13,085 nt of DNA, from contig LKMV01000019.1 of NCBI GenBank assembly GCA_001563995.1, positions 1 to 13,085 on the forward strand. The letters are read 5' to 3'. Origin of the DNA: Nanohaloarchaea archaeon PL-Br10_U2g16 (GTDB lineage Archaea > Nanohalarchaeota > Nanosalinia > Nanosalinales > Nanosalinaceae). Positions within the stretch are counted from its first letter, which is position 1. Every line of letters begins with the position of its first letter. Made by a program: the position numbers and the translations under genes. Under the pieces are notes generated by a model. It saw nothing but the letters and a program-made list of their open reading frames with translations. It searched no databases and was not told where the DNA came from. Below, one piece after another: positions 1 through 7,212 of this stretch.

Positions 1-15
1 GCTGCCGGACCGTTG

Positions 16-23
16 ATTTAAAT
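16..23 (+). promoter_or_regulatory. TATA-like box for sufB
   Basis: ATTTAAAT, centred about 25 nt before the sufB ATG. This spacing fits a leaderless or near-leaderless transcript. It implies that sufB starts its own transcription unit, although the upstream neighbour lies outside the window. Confidence 0.5.
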
Positions 24-44
24 GTTGGAGTTGGAGTTTAAGAT

Positions 45-1445
45 ATGACTAACGAAGATATTGAAAAAAACCAGGAAAGGTTTGAACACAAAGTCGATAC
101 GGAAAAAGCGTTTGATGCCGGTAGAGGGCTTACAGAGCAGATAGTAAGGGATATATCAAAGGACAAAGGCGAGCCGGAATGGATGACAGAGAGAAGGGTA
201 AAGGCTTTCAAACATTTCCAGAAAAGACCTATGCCGGACTGGGGTCCGGATCTTTCCGAGCTAGACTTTGAAGAGATCAGCCATTATGTCAGGCCGGACG
301 CAGAACAGTCGGATGACTGGGACGAAGTGCCTGAAGAGATCCAGGAGACTTTTGACAAGCTTGGAATTCCTGAAGCCGAGAAAGAAGCGCTTTCAGGTGT
401 AGGAGCTCAGTTCGAATCCCAGGTAGTTTACCAGAACATGAAAGAGGAATGGGAAGAGAAAGGTGTTATCTTCTGTGATATGGATAAGGCGGTACAGGAA
501 CATCCGGAGCTTGTGAAGGAGTACTTCATGACTAAATGTGTTCCTCCACAGGACAACAAGTTTGCAGCGCTTCACGGTGCTGTCTGGTCCGGTGGCTCGT
601 TTGTCTACGTGCCTGAAGGCGTAGAAGTCGAAATACCTGTACAGGCGTACTTCAGAATGAATCAGAAAGGTATGGGGCAGTTTGAACACACTCTGATAAT
701 TGCAGAAGAAAACAGCAAAGTTCATTATATCGAAGGCTGTAGTGCTCCTCAGTATACACAGTCCAACCTACATGCCGGATGTGTAGAAGTGTTTGTAAAG
801 GAGAACGCTCATGTGCAGTACTCTACGGTCCAGAACTGGAGCAAGAACACATACAATCTGAACACTAAACGTGCAAAGGTTAAGAGCGACGGTGTTATGG
901 AGTGGATTTCCGGAAGCATGGGGTCAAAGGTAACAATGCTTTACCCTTCATCACATCTGAACGGCGAAGGAGCTAGAGCTAACCACGTTACCATTGCTTA
1001 TGCGGGTGACGGGCAGAACATTGATACCGGAGCAAAAATACTGCATAATGCGCCTGAGACTAAGTCGACAATTGAGTCAAAGTCGATATCTCAGGGGGAA
1101 GGACGAACAAACTACAGAGGTCTTATAAGAGTTCCTAAAGGAAGTGATGGGAGCAAGATAAGTGTGGAATGTGACGCTTTGATGTTTTCAGAGGAAGCAA
1201 CCAGCGACACAGAGCCTTATATTGAAATAAAGGAGGATGATGTAGAGATGGCTCACGAGGCAACGGTTGGAAGGATCGGTGATGAAGAGATACATTATCT
1301 ACAGTCCAGAGGTATTGAAGAGGAGGAAGCAAAGGAGATGATAGTTAGAGGATTTATAGAACCTATCGCGAAGGAGCTACCTCTTGAGTATGCTGTGGAG
1401 CTGAATAGGCTGATAGAGCTAGAGATGGAAGGTAGCCTAGGATAG
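45..1445 (+). CDS. sufB: Fe-S cluster assembly protein SufB
   Basis: SufB is the core scaffold subunit of the cytoplasmic SufBCD complex, where new Fe-S clusters are built from sulfur delivered by SufS. The 466-residue length is usual for the family. The N-terminal part has the typical motif order (EWMTERR, then KAFKHF), followed by the long beta-helix core. The C-terminal part carries family landmarks: C376 in VECDALM, H404-E405 in AHEAT, then YLQSRG and VRGFIEP. A Cys and a Glu in this region are the proposed sulfur-transfer and cluster residues in E. coli SufB. The start at 45 is supported by the TATA-like element 25 nt upstream. An oligo-T tract follows the stop, so sufB is probably transcribed apart from the other suf genes, with sufD about 1.9 kb further on. 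Identification is secure. Confidence 0.97.
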   Translation: MTNEDIEKNQERFEHKVDTEKAFDAGRGLTEQIVRDISKDKGEPEWMTERRVKAFKHFQKRPMPDWGPDLSELDFEEISHYVRPDAEQSDDWDEVPEEIQETFDKLGIPEAEKEALSGVGAQFESQVVYQNMKEEWEEKGVIFCDMDKAVQEHPELVKEYFMTKCVPPQDNKFAALHGAVWSGGSFVYVPEGVEVEIPVQAYFRMNQKGMGQFEHTLIIAEENSKVHYIEGCSAPQYTQSNLHAGCVEVFVKENAHVQYSTVQNWSKNTYNLNTKRAKVKSDGVMEWISGSMGSKVTMLYPSSHLNGEGARANHVTIAYAGDGQNIDTGAKILHNAPETKSTIESKSISQGEGRTNYRGLIRVPKGSDGSKISVECDALMFSEEATSDTEPYIEIKEDDVEMAHEATVGRIGDEEIHYLQSRGIEEEEAKEMIVRGFIEPIAKELPLEYAVELNRLIELEMEGSLG

Positions 1446-1458
1446 GTTAAAAAAATTA

Positions 1459-1469
1459 TTTTTCTTTTT
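1459..1469 (+). terminator. Oligo-T terminator after sufB
   Basis: Five T, one C, five T, preceded by an A-rich run just after the sufB stop. Archaeal RNA polymerase commonly terminates at such tracts without a hairpin. Its position supports transcription of sufB as a single-gene unit. Confidence 0.5.
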
Positions 1470-1503
1470 ATCCAATATCTCGGAATATTTTCGACAATAG
1501 TAG

Positions 1504-1512
1504 TTATAAATA
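1504..1512 (+). promoter_or_regulatory. TATA box for the first winged-helix-like gene
   Basis: TTATAAATA, a near-consensus archaeal TATA box centred 25 nt before the ATG at 1533. The layout is leaderless. Confidence 0.6.
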
Positions 1513-1532
1513 CTTGTTTTTAAGAAGATACT

Positions 1533-1898
1533 ATGGATAATGAACAAGAACTTCGGTACAATATGGAGCTGAATTATTCGCTGGAAGAGTATTCAAGGGA
1601 GATTCTAAGGATAAAATCTGAAGAAGATACTTTTGAATGGAGGGAGCTCTATTCTTCAATGGATGAAGGGTCGCATGAACAGTTTGGAAGGGATTCAACA
1701 GAGATAATCGATGACATGTTCTATCTAAGGAACCAAGGTCTGATAGAGCCTGCAGAAGATAACGGGGGCAAAGAATCCAAACTTCCGGTAATGTTCTCGG
1801 TCTCGGAGGAACTTGATAGCTATATAGGTGACAGAGAGCTTTATGGACTGGAAGATGCATTAGATAGACCGGTAAGGGCTAGAAACCCGGCTATCTAG
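1533..1898 (+). CDS. Small acidic winged-helix-like protein (copy 1)
   Basis: A 121-residue acidic protein of unknown function. Residues about 34-98 have the feel of a small winged-helix regulator: an EL-containing helix, then L-x3-GLIEP at 69-73, a variable wing, and a final EELDSY helix. The same pattern recurs in the protein at 2451-2807 (GLIEP at 91-95, EEMDNY at 112-117), so the two are probably paralogues. The basic tail (RPVRARNP) is absent from copy 2. It lies between sufB and sufD and converges with the Lrp gene. DNA binding and a role in controlling the suf genes are inferred from fold impression and location only; a recognised family was not identified. A strong TATA box 25 nt upstream fixes the start. 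Confidence 0.75.
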   Translation: MDNEQELRYNMELNYSLEEYSREILRIKSEEDTFEWRELYSSMDEGSHEQFGRDSTEIIDDMFYLRNQGLIEPAEDNGGKESKLPVMFSVSEELDSYIGDRELYGLEDALDRPVRARNPAI

Positions 1899-1906
1899 AG
1901 TCTTTA

Positions 1907-2365
1907 TCACTTCATTATCTCTTCAATATCCATGTTGTCCTCGATCTTTGGCTTTGTAAGTATCACATTTGTCTCTGTAGATTTTATCCCGTCTATCTGC
2001 TGTAGAGATTTAATATAGCTGTTCATATCTTCTCTATCTATAAAACGTGTGATTATCACCATATCGGTGTCTCCGGTGACCTGGAAAAATGATATAACCC
2101 TTTCGTCTTTTTTTAACTGTTCAGCGACTTCCGGAATCTTTTCAGAGTCTCCTTTGATACTTATCATCGATGTAAGCTGAAGTCCCAGTTTTTCATAATC
2201 AATAACAGGCCTGAAACCTGTTATAACTCCTTTTTTCTTCAGTTTTTCAAACCTTGCGCTTACCGTGGAGTTGGCTAGGTTTAAGCTGTCGGCGATCTCT
2301 GTCAAGGATCTCCTTCCGTCCTGTTTCAGCTGTTTCAAAATCCGGATATCAGTATCATCTATCAT
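1907..2365 (-). CDS. Lrp/AsnC family transcriptional regulator
   Basis: A typical 152-residue Lrp/AsnC protein. The N-terminal AsnC-type helix-turn-helix spans about residues 3-48 (SLTEIADSLNLANSTVSAR, then KKKGVITGF). The C-terminal RAM effector-binding and oligomerisation domain spans about 63-140, with the conserved turn TGDTDMVI at 97-104. Such proteins bind DNA as dimers or octamers and usually sense amino acids. It diverges from the second winged-helix-like gene, and the 85-bp region between them would be the natural place for autoregulation. A role in controlling the suf locus is a guess from position; the ligand cannot be read from sequence. A TATA element about 23 nt upstream supports the start. 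Confidence 0.95.
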   Translation of the reverse strand: MIDDTDIRILKQLKQDGRRSLTEIADSLNLANSTVSARFEKLKKKGVITGFRPVIDYEKLGLQLTSMISIKGDSEKIPEVAEQLKKDERVISFFQVTGDTDMVIITRFIDREDMNSYIKSLQQIDGIKSTETNVILTKPKIEDNMDIEEIMK

Positions 2366-2382
2366 AGTATGAAATTATTTTT

Positions 2383-2392
2383 GTTATTTATG
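2383..2392 (-). promoter_or_regulatory. TATA box for the Lrp gene, with possible operator
   Basis: CATAAATAAC on the - strand, about 23 nt before the Lrp start. It is flanked by an imperfect inverted repeat, TTGTTA at 2381-2386 and TAACGA at 2397-2402, which could be an autoregulatory site. The repeat is short and this is an AT-rich region, so the operator idea is weak. Confidence 0.4.
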
Positions 2393-2422
2393 AATTTAAC
2401 GATAATATTTCAGACTTTTACG

Positions 2423-2429
2423 TTATAAA
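2423..2429 (+). promoter_or_regulatory. TATA box for the second winged-helix-like gene
   Basis: TTATAAA, centred 25 nt before the ATG at 2451. An out-of-frame ATG at 2444 leads only to a short dead-end frame, so the spacing favours 2451 as the start. Confidence 0.6.
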
Positions 2430-2450
2430 CTCTAGAAGTAATCATGGATT

Positions 2451-2807
2451 ATGTCATTAGAACCGGAATCTTTGCGTGAAACTGTTGGAGAGTACTACGT
2501 CATGAGCTCTGTAGGTTACTCTTTCGATGAGCTGGAGCAGAAAAACCCGGAAGAACTTCTCGAAGGGCCCTTAGAGCGTTATGCAGAGGTTATAGATACT
2601 GTTGAGTCTTCCGAAGGAGCTGACTCTTTCTCTGTCCCAGAGCTTTTGGACGGTATAAATGATTTGGAATCCGGGGATACCGGTTCTTTTTATCAGGATT
2701 TAACCATAATGGAGCTCAAGGGTCTGATAGAGCCTGTTGAGGAATTTGATTATGGGTCAAATCCTCATCTGTACCGCAGCACGGAAGAGATGGATAACTA
2801 CTTCTAA
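2451..2807 (+). CDS. Small acidic winged-helix-like protein (copy 2)
   Basis: A 118-residue, very acidic protein of unknown function. Its C-terminal half (about 58-118) aligns by eye with the protein at 1533-1898: a D-x-F...EL helix, L-x3-GLIEP-x-E at about 87-97, a short glycine-containing wing, Y-x-S/T, then an EE-M/L-D-x-Y helix. The N-terminal halves are unrelated. It is transcribed divergently from the Lrp gene. A winged-helix DNA-binding or protein-binding role is inferred from this layout only. The acidic N-terminal half would be unusual for a simple DNA binder, so an accessory or co-regulator role is equally possible. Confidence 0.75.
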   Translation: MSLEPESLRETVGEYYVMSSVGYSFDELEQKNPEELLEGPLERYAEVIDTVESSEGADSFSVPELLDGINDLESGDTGSFYQDLTIMELKGLIEPVEEFDYGSNPHLYRSTEEMDNYF

Positions 2808-2822
2808 CTTTTCCTATTCTAT

Positions 2823-3272
2823 TTATAATGTGTAGTCTTCCGGAGTGATCTCACTCCCATCAGTTAAGATGTTATCGTCTCTCCACACTACGTCGCTTAT
2901 AGCATTTTCTAAATCATTTTGATCTGTAATAACGTAGCTTTGATCCGGAGAAATGTTTTTAATACTTTTTCTTGGTGAATCTATCTCTTCAGCAGTTAAA
3001 GATCCGATTCTATCATAACTAAGCCGTACGCCTTCTTCCATCTCTGTCAAGAGAATTTTTCCTGGCTTTTCACCAAACTCGTATGCTATCTGTCCTTCCG
3101 GATACTCGAAATCCCTTCCAAACGACGATTCTTGAAAGAACCTATCATTATCCGGTTCAGATATGTCCACTTCCGTTTCAAGGCATTCTTCATCCTGTCT
3201 TAGAACGCCTTCTTCTAGTACATAGGATTCCACAACCTCGGTAGCGTTGTCAAACTGTATTTCTTCACTCAT
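2823..3272 (-). CDS. Hypothetical acidic protein
   Basis: A 149-residue, strongly acidic protein that I do not recognise. There is no membrane segment, signal peptide or obvious metal-binding cluster; it has a single cysteine (in EECLE). Predicted strands alternate with acidic loops, suggesting a soluble mixed alpha/beta or beta-rich fold. It converges with the second winged-helix-like gene and diverges from sufD, with which it shares an 82-bp promoter region. A TATA box 26-27 nt upstream supports the start. Any link to Fe-S assembly rests on position alone. Confidence 0.7.
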   Translation of the reverse strand: MSEEIQFDNATEVVESYVLEEGVLRQDEECLETEVDISEPDNDRFFQESSFGRDFEYPEGQIAYEFGEKPGKILLTEMEEGVRLSYDRIGSLTAEEIDSPRKSIKNISPDQSYVITDQNDLENAISDVVWRDDNILTDGSEITPEDYTL

Positions 3273-3294
3273 AAGTAATAAATAGACTTCAGGG

Positions 3295-3302
3295 TTTTTA
3301 TA
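3295..3302 (-). promoter_or_regulatory. TATA box for the acidic hypothetical gene
   Basis: TATAAAAA on the - strand, 26-27 nt before the start at 3272. It lies in the divergent region shared with sufD. Confidence 0.6.
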
Positions 3303-3324
3303 TCATGAGGGTATATTTATGCGG

Positions 3325-3331
3325 TATAAAA
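3325..3331 (+). promoter_or_regulatory. TATA box for sufD
   Basis: TATAAAA, centred 27 nt before the sufD ATG at 3355. It indicates that sufD has its own leaderless promoter, independent of sufB. Confidence 0.65.
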
Positions 3332-3354
3332 CATTTTAGCTAGAAGGTTCGGTT

Positions 3355-4440
3355 ATGTTTGACGATATAAAAGAAATAGATGATGACAACATTCAGCAGT
3401 TAAGGTATCCTGAAAGTATAAGAACTCCGGGAAGAACCTGGACAAGATATTCTGAAAAGCTTCAGGAAGAATTTACAGGTTTTGAAAGCTTTGAACCTGA
3501 GATAGAAACCGAAGGAGATGTAGAGGTTTTCACCAATACTGAAGCAGTTGAAGAAGCCTCTGATAAATTCTTTGAACTAATTAGAGCTGATGAGAACAAA
3601 CTTAACTATTTACATGCGAAGAATGTAAACACAGTGGTTTATATTAAGGCTTCAGGTGTTTCAGAGGCTCATATAAGTTATAACGCGGAAGGGTCTGTTT
3701 TAAGCCATGTGGTTGTAGAGACTGATCCTAACACAGAGCTAACTATAACCGAAGAGACTGAATGCTCCGGGCTCAACACATCCTTTACTGAGATACATGT
3801 AGCGGATAACTCCACGGTTCAGTACGGGTCTGTAGAAAAGCCTGGTGAGTTCTCTTACAGTAGAAGAAAGGCGTTCTTGAAGAGAGACGGTAAGATTGAC
3901 TGGCTTAACGGTATCTTTACCGGAGAGCTTAACAGAACTCAGATAGAGACGGTTCTAAAAGGCGATGGATCTGAGACAGAGATGACGGGAGTTTGGTACC
4001 CTGTAGGGGAGCAACACCATGATATCTCGCTCCATGCACATCATATAGGAGACAAAACCAAATGTGATATGGACTCTAGGAGCGTTGTTGATAACGAAGC
4101 CAGAAGTCTATACGAAGGGCTACAGAATGTCCGACAGCCTGCTGACGATACGAAGAGCTTCCAGGATCAGGAGACACTGATGCTTTCCGATGAAGCTGAA
4201 GCGGATGCATCTCCAAAGCTGATGATAGAGAACCCGAACGTTGAAGCATCACACGCAGCTGCAGCAGGAACGGTTGAGCCTCAGGAACAACATTACCTAG
4301 AATCTAGAGGCCTGGATGATGAAAAGGCTGAGCGCCTAGTTGTTAAAGGCTTCTTTGAACCCGTGATGGAAGAGATAAAGGTTCCAAGGGTTAAAAATAA
4401 GATTAGGGATGAAGTTCAGAGAAAGCTAGAGCAGAAGTAA
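3355..4440 (+). CDS. sufD: Fe-S cluster assembly protein SufD
   Basis: SufD is the SufB paralogue that completes the SufB-SufC2-SufD assembly complex. At 361 residues it is shorter than SufB. It has an N-terminal region with TWTRYS, a beta-helix core, and a C-terminal end with ASHAAAAG (H300), YLESRGL and VVKGFFEPV, all family landmarks. The His in the SHAA position corresponds to the residue proposed as a cluster ligand in E. coli SufD. The core lacks the Cys present in SufB at VECDALM (here QETLMLS), which is the expected difference between the two paralogues. sufS follows after 38 nt. Confidence 0.93.
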   Translation: MFDDIKEIDDDNIQQLRYPESIRTPGRTWTRYSEKLQEEFTGFESFEPEIETEGDVEVFTNTEAVEEASDKFFELIRADENKLNYLHAKNVNTVVYIKASGVSEAHISYNAEGSVLSHVVVETDPNTELTITEETECSGLNTSFTEIHVADNSTVQYGSVEKPGEFSYSRRKAFLKRDGKIDWLNGIFTGELNRTQIETVLKGDGSETEMTGVWYPVGEQHHDISLHAHHIGDKTKCDMDSRSVVDNEARSLYEGLQNVRQPADDTKSFQDQETLMLSDEAEADASPKLMIENPNVEASHAAAAGTVEPQEQHYLESRGLDDEKAERLVVKGFFEPVMEEIKVPRVKNKIRDEVQRKLEQK

Positions 4441-4448
4441 TCCGGTCT

Positions 4449-4456
4449 GCTAAAAG
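4449..4456 (+). promoter_or_regulatory. Weak TATA-like element before sufS
   Basis: GCTAAAAG-type element centred about 26 nt before the sufS ATG, in the 38-nt gap after sufD. It could give sufS its own transcript, or sufS may simply be read through from sufD. Confidence 0.3.
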
Positions 4457-4478
4457 ATTTGGCTTGTAACTGTAACCT

Positions 4479-5663
4479 ATGAATCCGGAAGAAATCAGAA
4501 AGGAGTTTCCTATCTTCAGTGAAAGACCTGAGCTTGTCTATCTGGATAGTGCAGCTACATCCCAGAAACCTGGGACGGTGATTGAGAAGATCTCTTCTTT
4601 CTACAGCTCTAAAAATGCAAACGTCGGTAGAGGGCTTTACAGATTAGCAGGTGAGGCAACTGTAGAGTACCAGAGGGCTAGGTCAGAGGTTGCGGATTTT
4701 ATAGGAGCTGAATCGGACGAAGTTATATTTCTAAGAAATACTACTGAAGCAACGAACCTTCTTGCATCTTCTCTGGATCTGGATGGCGATATAGTTCTTT
4801 CGGAGATGGCGCACCACTCGGAACAGCTTCCGTGGAGGAGAAAAGCTGAGAGGGAAGGACTGGAGATAAAATATATACCAACGAAGGATAAAAAGCTAGA
4901 TATGGAGGCAGCAAAAGATATTATAGATGAAGATACGGCTTTGGTCTCTATATCACATATCTCAAACGTTTTCGGTGTCGAAAACCCTGTAGAGGAGCTG
5001 GCGGATATCGCCCATGAAAACGATGCCTTGATATCTGTTGATGGGGCACAGTCTGTTCCAAGGAAGCCTGTCGATGTAAAAGACATGGATGTAGACTTCT
5101 TGAGTTTTTCCGGCCACAAGATGTTAGCGCCTAACGGCATAGGATGTCTGTACGGTAGGAAAGATATACTGAAGGACATGGAGCCTTACCAGGTAGGTGG
5201 AGGCATGATTAGAACAGTGAAAAAAGATGAAGTGGAGTGGGAGGAGGTTCCGGAGAAGTTTGAAGCCGGAACACCTAACGTTGCAGGAGCTGTAGGGCTT
5301 GCAGAGGCCATAAGCTATCTAGATGAAATAGGCATGGATGAAGTCTATAGGCATGACAGGGAGCTTGCAGAAAAAGCACGTTCAGAGCTTGAAAACATTC
5401 AAGGAGTGGATGTCTTAGCTCCTAAGGATGAAGAGATCTCGGTAGTTTCATTTACCATGAATTTTGCTCATCCTCACGATATAGCTGAGATACTGAACCA
5501 GGAAAACGTTGCTGTCAGAGCCGGCCATCACTGTGCTCAGCCTCAGATGGAGAAAATAGGTATATCGGGAACTACAAGGGTTTCTCCATATATTTACAAT
5601 ACTGAAGAAGATATATCAAAGTTTATAGAAGCTGTTAAGAAGGTTAAATCTGTTTTCGGTTAG
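4479..5663 (+). CDS. sufS: SufS-type cysteine desulfurase (PLP enzyme)
   Basis: Removes sulfur from cysteine, giving alanine and an enzyme persulfide that feeds Fe-S assembly. The 394 residues have the group II (SufS/CsdA) layout. The N-terminal signature is VYLDSAATSQKP. The PLP lysine is K214 in SFSGHKMLAPNGIG. The persulfide cysteine is C352 in RAGHHCAQP. The SVDGAQ motif near residue 189 contains the PLP-contacting Asp. A desulfurase of this type needs a sulfur acceptor; no SufE is present, but sufU lies just downstream, so a SufS-SufU pair is the likely route. The next gene starts 47 nt later behind a T-rich stretch that may also end this transcript. Confidence 0.96.
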   Translation: MNPEEIRKEFPIFSERPELVYLDSAATSQKPGTVIEKISSFYSSKNANVGRGLYRLAGEATVEYQRARSEVADFIGAESDEVIFLRNTTEATNLLASSLDLDGDIVLSEMAHHSEQLPWRRKAEREGLEIKYIPTKDKKLDMEAAKDIIDEDTALVSISHISNVFGVENPVEELADIAHENDALISVDGAQSVPRKPVDVKDMDVDFLSFSGHKMLAPNGIGCLYGRKDILKDMEPYQVGGGMIRTVKKDEVEWEEVPEKFEAGTPNVAGAVGLAEAISYLDEIGMDEVYRHDRELAEKARSELENIQGVDVLAPKDEEISVVSFTMNFAHPHDIAEILNQENVAVRAGHHCAQPQMEKIGISGTTRVSPYIYNTEEDISKFIEAVKKVKSVFG

Positions 5664-5677
5664 TTGACAAATATTTA

Positions 5678-5686
5678 TTTATATTT
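5678..5686 (+). promoter_or_regulatory. TATA box for the hypothetical gene after sufS
   Basis: TTTATATTT, centred about 29 nt before the ATG at 5711. It argues against the in-frame TTG at 5687, which would overlap the box. The T-run around it could also terminate sufS transcripts. Confidence 0.5.
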
Positions 5687-5710
5687 TTGTCCCCAATCTT
5701 TGAACAGTTT

Positions 5711-6049
5711 ATGAGAAATTTCAGCTATGAGTTCGACGAAGAGCTAAGCCTATGGGTGGTCGATGATATTCTTAGTGATGCTAAATCTATCTACTCTGAT
5801 ACTGATGGAAGGTCTTCCTGGGGCGGATGGTCCGATAAATACGGTAGCCCGCTTAAGTACTTCTTTGAAGCAGATGGAATGATAATGGGTGTAAGGGTTG
5901 AAAATGAAGAAGATCAGGTGTCTGAAATCGAGGTAGAAGATCTTTCCGATACCAAAACATTCGGAAACTACGAAGAAGCCTCTGAAAGATATATGATGGA
6001 TGTTATTGATACAATTGATCAAGCGGATAAGGATCCTAAAGATTTCTGA
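5711..6049 (+). CDS. Hypothetical acidic protein between sufS and sufU
   Basis: A 112-residue acidic protein that I do not recognise. It has no cysteine, so it is not itself a sulfur carrier or cluster protein. The middle is aromatic and glycine-rich (SSWGGWSDKYG), followed by strand-like segments and an acidic, helical C-terminus. ATG 5711 is preferred over TTG 5687 because of the TATA spacing. A 13-bp sequence covering its last codons and stop recurs 24 bp downstream, like a small local duplication. It lies between two genes whose products should act together, so a suf-linked role is possible but unproven. Confidence 0.65.
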   Translation: MRNFSYEFDEELSLWVVDDILSDAKSIYSDTDGRSSWGGWSDKYGSPLKYFFEADGMIMGVRVENEEDQVSEIEVEDLSDTKTFGNYEEASERYMMDVIDTIDQADKDPKDF

Positions 6050-6073
6050 TACATGCGGATTAAAGATTTCTGA
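6037..6073 (+). repeat. Short direct repeat around the end of the hypothetical gene
   Basis: The 13-mer TAAAGATTTCTGA occurs at 6037-6049 and again at 6061-6073, each preceded by a GGAT-like stretch. The first copy contains the stop codon. The second supplies the TATA-like element of sufU. It is probably a small slippage-type duplication. Confidence 0.6.
6058..6065 (+). promoter_or_regulatory. TATA-like element for sufU
   Basis: GATTAAAG, centred 26 nt before the sufU ATG at 6088. It overlaps the second copy of the 13-bp direct repeat, so the duplication may have created this promoter. Confidence 0.4.
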
Positions 6074-6087
6074 ATAAAGACTAGGTT

Positions 6088-6444
6088 ATGTACAGGGATG
6101 AGATACTGGATTTATACAAAAGACCTCGGAACGAGGGTGAGATAGAATGCCCGGACTGTAAATCTGATGGGGAGAACCCTAGCTGTGGAGACCATACTCA
6201 TATAGATATACGGCTTGAGGGCGGAGAGCTAGCTGAGATAAAACATCAGACTGACGGTTGTGCTATATCGACCGCTGCAATATCTATCCTGTCCGAAGAG
6301 CTCCAGGGAATGTCTGTTGAGGATGTAATGGCTCTAGAAAAAGACTGGATGCTGGAGAAACTGGATATAGAAATATCACCGATGAGAATGAAATGCGCTT
6401 TGTTAGGTCTTGAAACGGTTCAAGAAGCTATTGATAAAACTTGA
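6088..6444 (+). CDS. sufU: SufU/IscU-family Fe-S scaffold or sulfur-transfer protein
   Basis: A small SufU/IscU-like protein that accepts sulfur from SufS and passes it on or carries a nascent cluster. The conserved ligands are present: C33 and D35 in NPSCGD, C58 in DGCAIS, and C103 in RMKCALL. The N-terminus (Y-x-x-E-I-L-D-L-Y-K-R-P-R-N-x-G) matches the family. At 118 residues it is compact; the insertion seen before the last cysteine motif in Bacillus-type SufU is missing. An additional CPDC pair (C21, C24) sits just before NPSCGD, which I would not expect in ordinary SufU and which could form a second metal or disulfide site. sufC follows after 16 nt. Confidence 0.92.
   Translation: MYRDEILDLYKRPRNEGEIECPDCKSDGENPSCGDHTHIDIRLEGGELAEIKHQTDGCAISTAAISILSEELQGMSVEDVMALEKDWMLEKLDIEISPMRMKCALLGLETVQEAIDKT
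6431..6440 (+). promoter_or_regulatory. TATA-like element for sufC inside the end of sufU
   Basis: TTGATAAAAC, within the last codons of sufU and centred 25 nt before the sufC ATG at 6461. It could drive a leaderless sufC transcript in addition to read-through from sufU. Confidence 0.4.
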
Positions 6445-6460
6445 TGTCTGGAATAATATT

Positions 6461-7207
6461 ATGACGCTTGAAGTAAAAGATCTCGAAGTTTCCGTTGAAG
6501 ATGAAAAAATTGTGAAAGGGGTTTCCCTAGAAGTTGAGAAAGGAGAGGTTCACGCAGTTATGGGGCCTAACGGTTCCGGAAAGTCCACACTATGTAAATC
6601 CTTGATGGGGAATCCGACCTACTCAATCGATGGAGGAAAGATAATAGTTGATGGAGAGGATGTGACAGATGAGGAAACGGATGAAAGAGCCAGAGCAGGA
6701 CTTTTCCTAGGCTTCCAGTACCCTGCAGAGATATCAGGAATATCTGTAGCCGAGTTCTTGAAGGAAGCAATCAACGCCCAGAGAGAAGAGGAAGATGAAG
6801 ATCCTATATCTTCCTCAGAGTTTAGAGAGAAGATGGAAGACGCTCTAGATCTTCTTGACATGGATGAGGAGTACGCCCGGCGTTACCTGAACGATGGGTT
6901 CTCAGGTGGAGAAAAGAAAAGAAATGAGATCCTTCAGATGGCGGTACTACAGCCGAAGTACGCGATCCTAGACGAAATTGACTCAGGGCTTGATATCGAT
7001 GCCTTAAAGGTTGTATCTGACGGTATCAACAAACTTGCGGACGACAATAAAGGGATGTTGATGATAACCCATTACCAGAGAATTCTGGACTATGTCGAAC
7101 CTGATTATGTTCATGTAATGGTTGACGGAGAGATTGTAGAGTCTGGTGGTAAAGAGCTTGCTGAGAAGCTGGAAGACGAAGGTTATGACTGGGTTAAACA
7201 GGACTAA
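6461..7207 (+). CDS. sufC: Fe-S assembly ATPase SufC (ABC-type)
   Basis: SufC is the cytoplasmic ABC-type ATPase whose dimerisation drives conformational change in SufB-SufD. The 248 residues have all motifs in order: Walker A GPNGSGKST (35-43), Q-loop LGFQYP, signature FSGGEKKR (147-154), Walker B YAILDEIDSGLD (167-178, with E172 catalytic) and H-loop H204 in ITHYQR. GFQYP and DEIDSGLD are typical of SufC rather than of transporter ATPases. The frame is open upstream to 6410, but the ATG at 6461 gives the normal SufC N-terminus and has a TATA-like element 25 nt upstream. Finding sufC last is unusual; it more often leads the sufCBD set. Confidence 0.97.
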   Translation: MTLEVKDLEVSVEDEKIVKGVSLEVEKGEVHAVMGPNGSGKSTLCKSLMGNPTYSIDGGKIIVDGEDVTDEETDERARAGLFLGFQYPAEISGISVAEFLKEAINAQREEEDEDPISSSEFREKMEDALDLLDMDEEYARRYLNDGFSGGEKKRNEILQMAVLQPKYAILDEIDSGLDIDALKVVSDGINKLADDNKGMLMITHYQRILDYVEPDYVHVMVDGEIVESGGKELAEKLEDEGYDWVKQD

Positions 7208-7212
7208 ACCGT

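Noticed and set aside
4637..5179. 180-codon frame opposite sufS
   Set aside because: It is serine-rich antisense translation of a well-conserved gene, with no promoter or family signal.
6410..6460. N-terminal extension of SufC
   Set aside because: The extra residues overlap the end of sufU and are not part of the SufC fold; the ATG at 6461 has proper TATA spacing.
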